Part shown: piece after piece, positions 5,696 to 8,225 of the stretch
How the letters are laid out: each line of letters opens with the position of its first letter
Position numbering within the stretch: the first letter of the stretch is position 1
NCBI GenBank assembly: GCA_025449725.1
Contig: JANWIU010000032.1
Coordinates: forward strand, 1 to 8,225
Reading direction: 5' to 3'
DNA: 8,225 nucleotides
Source: Pseudobdellovibrio sp.
GTDB lineage: Bacteria; Bdellovibrionota; Bdellovibrionia; Bdellovibrionales; Bdellovibrionaceae
Notes under the pieces: generated by a model
What the model saw: only the letters and a program-made list of their open reading frames with translations
Told to the model about the DNA's origin: nothing
Database searches by the model: none
Translations under genes and position numbers: made by a program

Positions 5696-6727
5696 ATGGA
5701 AATACTTCAAAATCTATTACTTTTTTTCGGACAGACTTTAATCATTATTCTGGCAGTAGTAGCCATTTTAGCGGCCGTTGGAATTCTCATTGCGAAAGCG
5801 AAAGATCAGAAGTCTTTTAAAATTGAATTGTTACATGAAACTTTGAATGATCATGTTGAAATATTAGGTCATGTCTTAAAAGGCAAACATCAAGTCAAAT
5901 TAGAAAAGAAAAAGAAAAAGGCTGAAGAAAAAGAAAAAGCAAAGGCCATCGAAGAAGGAACTTACTACAAGTCCCGCATTTTTGTTCTCGATTTTTTGAA
6001 AGGCGACATCAAAGCCTCTGCTACTGAACACTTACGCGAAGAAATTTCCACCGTTCTTGGTGTTGCAACTCCAAACGATGAAGTGGTTGTCCGTGTTGAA
6101 AGCCCCGGAGGCCTGGTGAACAGCTACGGTTTGGCTGCGGCTCAACTGCTTAGAATTCGCTCAGCTGGTGTCCCTTTGACCGTTTGTGTGGATCAAGTGG
6201 CTGCGAGTGGTGGTTACCTTATGGCCTGCACCGCTAACAAAATTATCTCAGCCCCTTTCGCTTTGATCGGTTCCATCGGTGTTGTGGCCCAAGTTCCAAA
6301 CTTCAACAGATTGCTGAAAAAGCACGACGTCGATTATAAAGAATACACGGCTGGCGACTACAAACGCACCGTCAGCCTGTTCGGAGAAATCACAGAAAAA
6401 GGCGAAGCAAAATTTAGAGAACAACTCGAGTTAACTCACGATATGTTTAAGACATTCGTAGGGAAATACCGAACTCAACTGGATTTGACAAAGGTTGCTA
6501 CGGGCGAATTTTGGTACGGCGAAAAAGCATTAAGCCTTGGTTTGGTCGATGAAATCAGAACGAGCGATGATTACATTTTTTCACGCAGCAAAGATCAGCA
6601 AATCATCCGCATTTCTTACGAAAGTAAGCCTACACTTTCTGATAAACTTTCAGATGCTTTTGCAAAAATTCTATCCCACGCTTTGAACAAATTACTGGTG
6701 CGAAATAACTCCATTGAAAATGTGTGA
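5696..6727 (+). CDS. sohB: Inner-membrane serine protease SohB (peptidase S49)
   Basis: SohB is an SppA-type protease thought to act on membrane or signal peptides at the periplasmic side of the inner membrane. The 343 residues match E. coli SohB (about 349) over the whole length as I recall it. There is one N-terminal membrane helix (about 8-33) and a Lys/Glu-rich linker (64-85). The protease domain contains RVESPGGLVNSYGLAA (133-148), the nucleophile Ser171 in DQVAASGGYLMAC, FALIGSIGVVAQVPNFNRLLKK (188-209), and the general base Lys223 in AGDYKRT. ATGEFWYGEKA (268-278) and GLVDEI (282-287) close the domain. The Ser-Lys dyad is intact. The start agrees with the E. coli N-terminus although no good Shine-Dalgarno precedes it. 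The stop codon lies inside a hairpin that precedes the peptide-transporter genes, so coupling with them is possible but unproven. Confidence 0.96.
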   Translation: MEILQNLLLFFGQTLIIILAVVAILAAVGILIAKAKDQKSFKIELLHETLNDHVEILGHVLKGKHQVKLEKKKKKAEEKEKAKAIEEGTYYKSRIFVLDFLKGDIKASATEHLREEISTVLGVATPNDEVVVRVESPGGLVNSYGLAAAQLLRIRSAGVPLTVCVDQVAASGGYLMACTANKIISAPFALIGSIGVVAQVPNFNRLLKKHDVDYKEYTAGDYKRTVSLFGEITEKGEAKFREQLELTHDMFKTFVGKYRTQLDLTKVATGEFWYGEKALSLGLVDEIRTSDDYIFSRSKDQQIIRISYESKPTLSDKLSDAFAKILSHALNKLLVRNNSIENV

Positions 6728-6763
6728 TGCCTTGCGTAAGTTAGTGGTTTTTCGCACGGCATC
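6726..6763 (+). terminator. Imperfect hairpin between sohB and dppD
   Basis: GATGCC (6726-6731) pairs with GGCATC (6758-6763), and TGCG (6733-6736) with CGCA (6753-6756), with one T/C mismatch and a 16-nt loop. It starts inside the sohB stop codon. No T run follows directly (the next bases are TTGTACACC, then TTTTC), so it is a weak or Rho-dependent terminator, an attenuator or an RNA-stabilising stem rather than a clear intrinsic terminator. Confidence 0.5.
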
Positions 6764-6786
6764 TTGTACACCTTTTCACAGTTTTG

Positions 6787-6792
6787 AAGGAG
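6787..6792 (+). promoter_or_regulatory. Shine-Dalgarno of dppD
   Basis: AAGGAG, 7 bp before the GTG at 6800, fixes the start of the transporter ATPase and explains the use of a non-ATG codon. Confidence 0.85.
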
Positions 6793-6799
6793 TTACCGC

Positions 6800-7768
6800 G
6801 TGAACCCTGTTGTTCAAGTTAAAGATTTAGAAACGACGTTTTTCCTGAAGTCCGGGCCTTTTCGCGCCGTAAACAAAATTTCATATGAGATCAATCAACG
6901 CGAAACGATGGGTATCGTTGGCGAATCAGGATGCGGAAAATCCGTAACTTCTTTTTCCCTCATGCGTTTAATCGAAAAACCGGGACAAGTTACCGGCGGC
7001 GAATTCACTTTAAACGGAAAAAGTATTCTAGGCCTTAACGAACGCCAAATGGAAGACGTACGCGGCGGAAAAATGGCGATGATCTTTCAAGAGCCGATGA
7101 CCGCATTGAATCCAGTGCTCACCATCGGTTACCAAATGGATGAGCAAATTAAAAAACATTTAAAACTTTCTCAGAAAGATGCCCGCGACCGCGCCATTGA
7201 GATGTTGCAGTTAGTGGGCATTCCATCTCCGGCTGAACGTTACGAATCTTATCCCCATCAATTATCAGGCGGTATGCGCCAGCGTTGCATGATCGCTATG
7301 GCGCTTTCTTGTAACCCGGAATTTTTGATTGCTGACGAACCGACAACCGCTTTGGACGTTACAATTCAGGCGCAGATCTTGGAGCTATTCCAAAGCATTC
7401 AGGAAAAAATGAATATGTCGGTTCAGTTCATCACACATGACCTGGGAGTGATCTCAGAAATTTCTGATAAAGTAATGGTGATGTACGGCGGGCAAACCTG
7501 CGAAACCGGAATTACGCAGGATATTCTAAATTCTCCTCGCCACCCGTATACGGCGGCACTGATTCAATCTCGCCCTAAGATGGGCCATCGAGTGAACAGA
7601 TTAAAAACAATCGAAGGCGTTGTGCCTGCTCCACATGAGTTTCCAAAAGGCTGCCCGTTTGCGAACCGTTGTAATCGCGTGCAACCGGAATGCTGGACAA
7701 CTAAACCGAGACTCACAACTGTTACCGGATACGACAAGCGCACAGTGGCTTGCTTTAACCCACTGTAG
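6800..7768 (+). CDS. dppD: Peptide ABC transporter ATPase, DppD/OppD type
   Basis: This is one of the two ATPases that power import of di- or oligopeptides through a DppBC/OppBC-type permease; it acts on the cytoplasmic face of the inner membrane. All nucleotide-binding motifs are present in 322 residues: Walker A GESGCGKS (41-48), Q-loop Gln97 (IFQEP), signature LSGGM (155-159), Walker B FLIADE with Asp179 and Glu180, D-loop ALD (184-186), and switch His213. The C-terminal extension (about 234-322) is the oligopeptide/dipeptide transporter type: HPYT at 248-251 and GCPFANRC (284-291). Four cysteines there (285, 291, 298, 318) are spaced like those that hold an iron-sulphur cluster in a mycobacterial DppD. 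The start is GTG with AAGGAG. The next gene, dppF, follows after 15 bp. Whether the substrate is dipeptides, longer peptides or another solute (for example nickel or murein peptides) cannot be decided from the ATPase. Confidence 0.95.
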   Translation: MNPVVQVKDLETTFFLKSGPFRAVNKISYEINQRETMGIVGESGCGKSVTSFSLMRLIEKPGQVTGGEFTLNGKSILGLNERQMEDVRGGKMAMIFQEPMTALNPVLTIGYQMDEQIKKHLKLSQKDARDRAIEMLQLVGIPSPAERYESYPHQLSGGMRQRCMIAMALSCNPEFLIADEPTTALDVTIQAQILELFQSIQEKMNMSVQFITHDLGVISEISDKVMVMYGGQTCETGITQDILNSPRHPYTAALIQSRPKMGHRVNRLKTIEGVVPAPHEFPKGCPFANRCNRVQPECWTTKPRLTTVTGYDKRTVACFNPL

Positions 7769-7783
7769 GTCAGGAATAGAGAT

Positions 7784-8225
7784 ATGCAAGACATCATACT
7801 TGAAGCAAAAGGTATCAAAAAGCACTTCCCGATCCGCAAAGGTTTCTTCATGCGTGAAGTTGGGCAAGTAAAAGCCGTAGAAGAAATTAATTTATCTGTT
7901 CGCCGCGGCGAAACGCTGGGCCTTGTTGGAGAATCCGGTTGCGGTAAATCGACCTTAGGCCGGACTTTGATTCGTCTTTACGAACCGACTGCCGGAACCA
8001 TTCAGTTTGACGGCGCCGACTTCGCTGCCCTTTCAGGTTCTGATTTGATAAAAAAACGCCGCGATATCCAAATGATATTTCAGGATCCTTATGCTTCTTT
8101 AGATTCTCGGATGACAGTGGGACAAATTGTTGAACAACCTTTTAAAATTCACGGTCTGCTTGAAAAAAATGAACGTGAAGCACGTGTGAAGCAGTTGCTG
8201 GAACTCGTCGGATTAAAAGCTTCTC
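7784..8225 (+). CDS. dppF: Peptide ABC transporter ATPase, DppF/OppF type (runs off right edge)
   Basis: This is the partner ATPase of DppD; the two form the heterodimeric motor of a peptide importer. The first 147 codons are present. The N-terminus HFPIRKGFFMREVGQVKAV (14-32) is typical of DppF/OppF, with the added loop before the first strand. Walker A GESGCGKST is at 49-57. The Q-loop Gln100 lies in MIFQDPYASLDSRMTVG, a DppF/OppF hallmark. The window ends after ELVGLKAS, before the signature and Walker B motifs, so completeness cannot be judged. AGGA lies 8 bp before the ATG. It follows dppD by 15 bp and is surely cotranscribed with it. Confidence 0.93.
   Translation, partial: MQDIILEAKGIKKHFPIRKGFFMREVGQVKAVEEINLSVRRGETLGLVGESGCGKSTLGRTLIRLYEPTAGTIQFDGADFAALSGSDLIKKRRDIQMIFQDPYASLDSRMTVGQIVEQPFKIHGLLEKNEREARVKQLLELVGLKAS

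Noticed and set aside
5900..5942. Purine-rich AAAAAG repeats, possible slippage tract
   Set aside because: They encode the Lys/Glu linker usual in SohB and the frame is intact.

Overview
The window looks like an ordinary chromosomal stretch of a Gram-negative bacterium with moderately low GC (low-to-mid 40s % by eye). The mix of genes suggests a member of the Bdellovibrionota (Bdellovibrio-like): a FadE-type acyl-CoA dehydrogenase, SohB, an exported DUF2608-like HAD protein, a tiny Ala/Pro-rich lipoprotein, and lineage-specific SGNH and proline-rich exported proteins. This assignment is an inference from gene content, not from a marker gene. I see no rRNA, tRNA, CRISPR array, insertion sequence or phage gene.

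Left part, minus strand (1-2802). A fadE gene runs off the left edge; its N-terminal 237 residues are present. Next comes a 66-residue putative lipoprotein with a clear intrinsic terminator (792-824). Upstream of it lie mutM/fpg (DNA repair glycosylase) and, 14 bp further upstream, an exported HAD-fold protein. The HAD gene and mutM look like one transcription unit. No terminator is visible after mutM, so it may read through the lipoprotein gene to the terminator at 792-824.

Middle part (2803-5695). A 111-bp divergent region carries a perfect 9-bp tandem repeat and a TATAAT box. It leads on the plus strand to a membrane-anchored SGNH/GDSL hydrolase, which overlaps by 20 bp a six-helix membrane protein (VC0807-like). 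This pair converges, with only 3 bp between stop codons, on a minus-strand gene for an exported, charged, proline-tailed protein of unknown function. That gene seems to have a TATAAT box only 7 bp before its GTG start, as expected for a leaderless mRNA.

Right part, plus strand (5696-8225). sohB (inner-membrane serine protease) is followed by an imperfect hairpin and then by dppD/oppD and the start of dppF/oppF, the two ATPases of a peptide ABC importer. The two are 15 bp apart and surely an operon; no permease or binding-protein gene lies upstream of them in this window.

I found no new multi-gene system. The better leads are the putative leaderless GTG gene, the SGNH/VC0807-like pair, the four-cysteine tail of DppD, and the atypical lipobox of the small lipoprotein.
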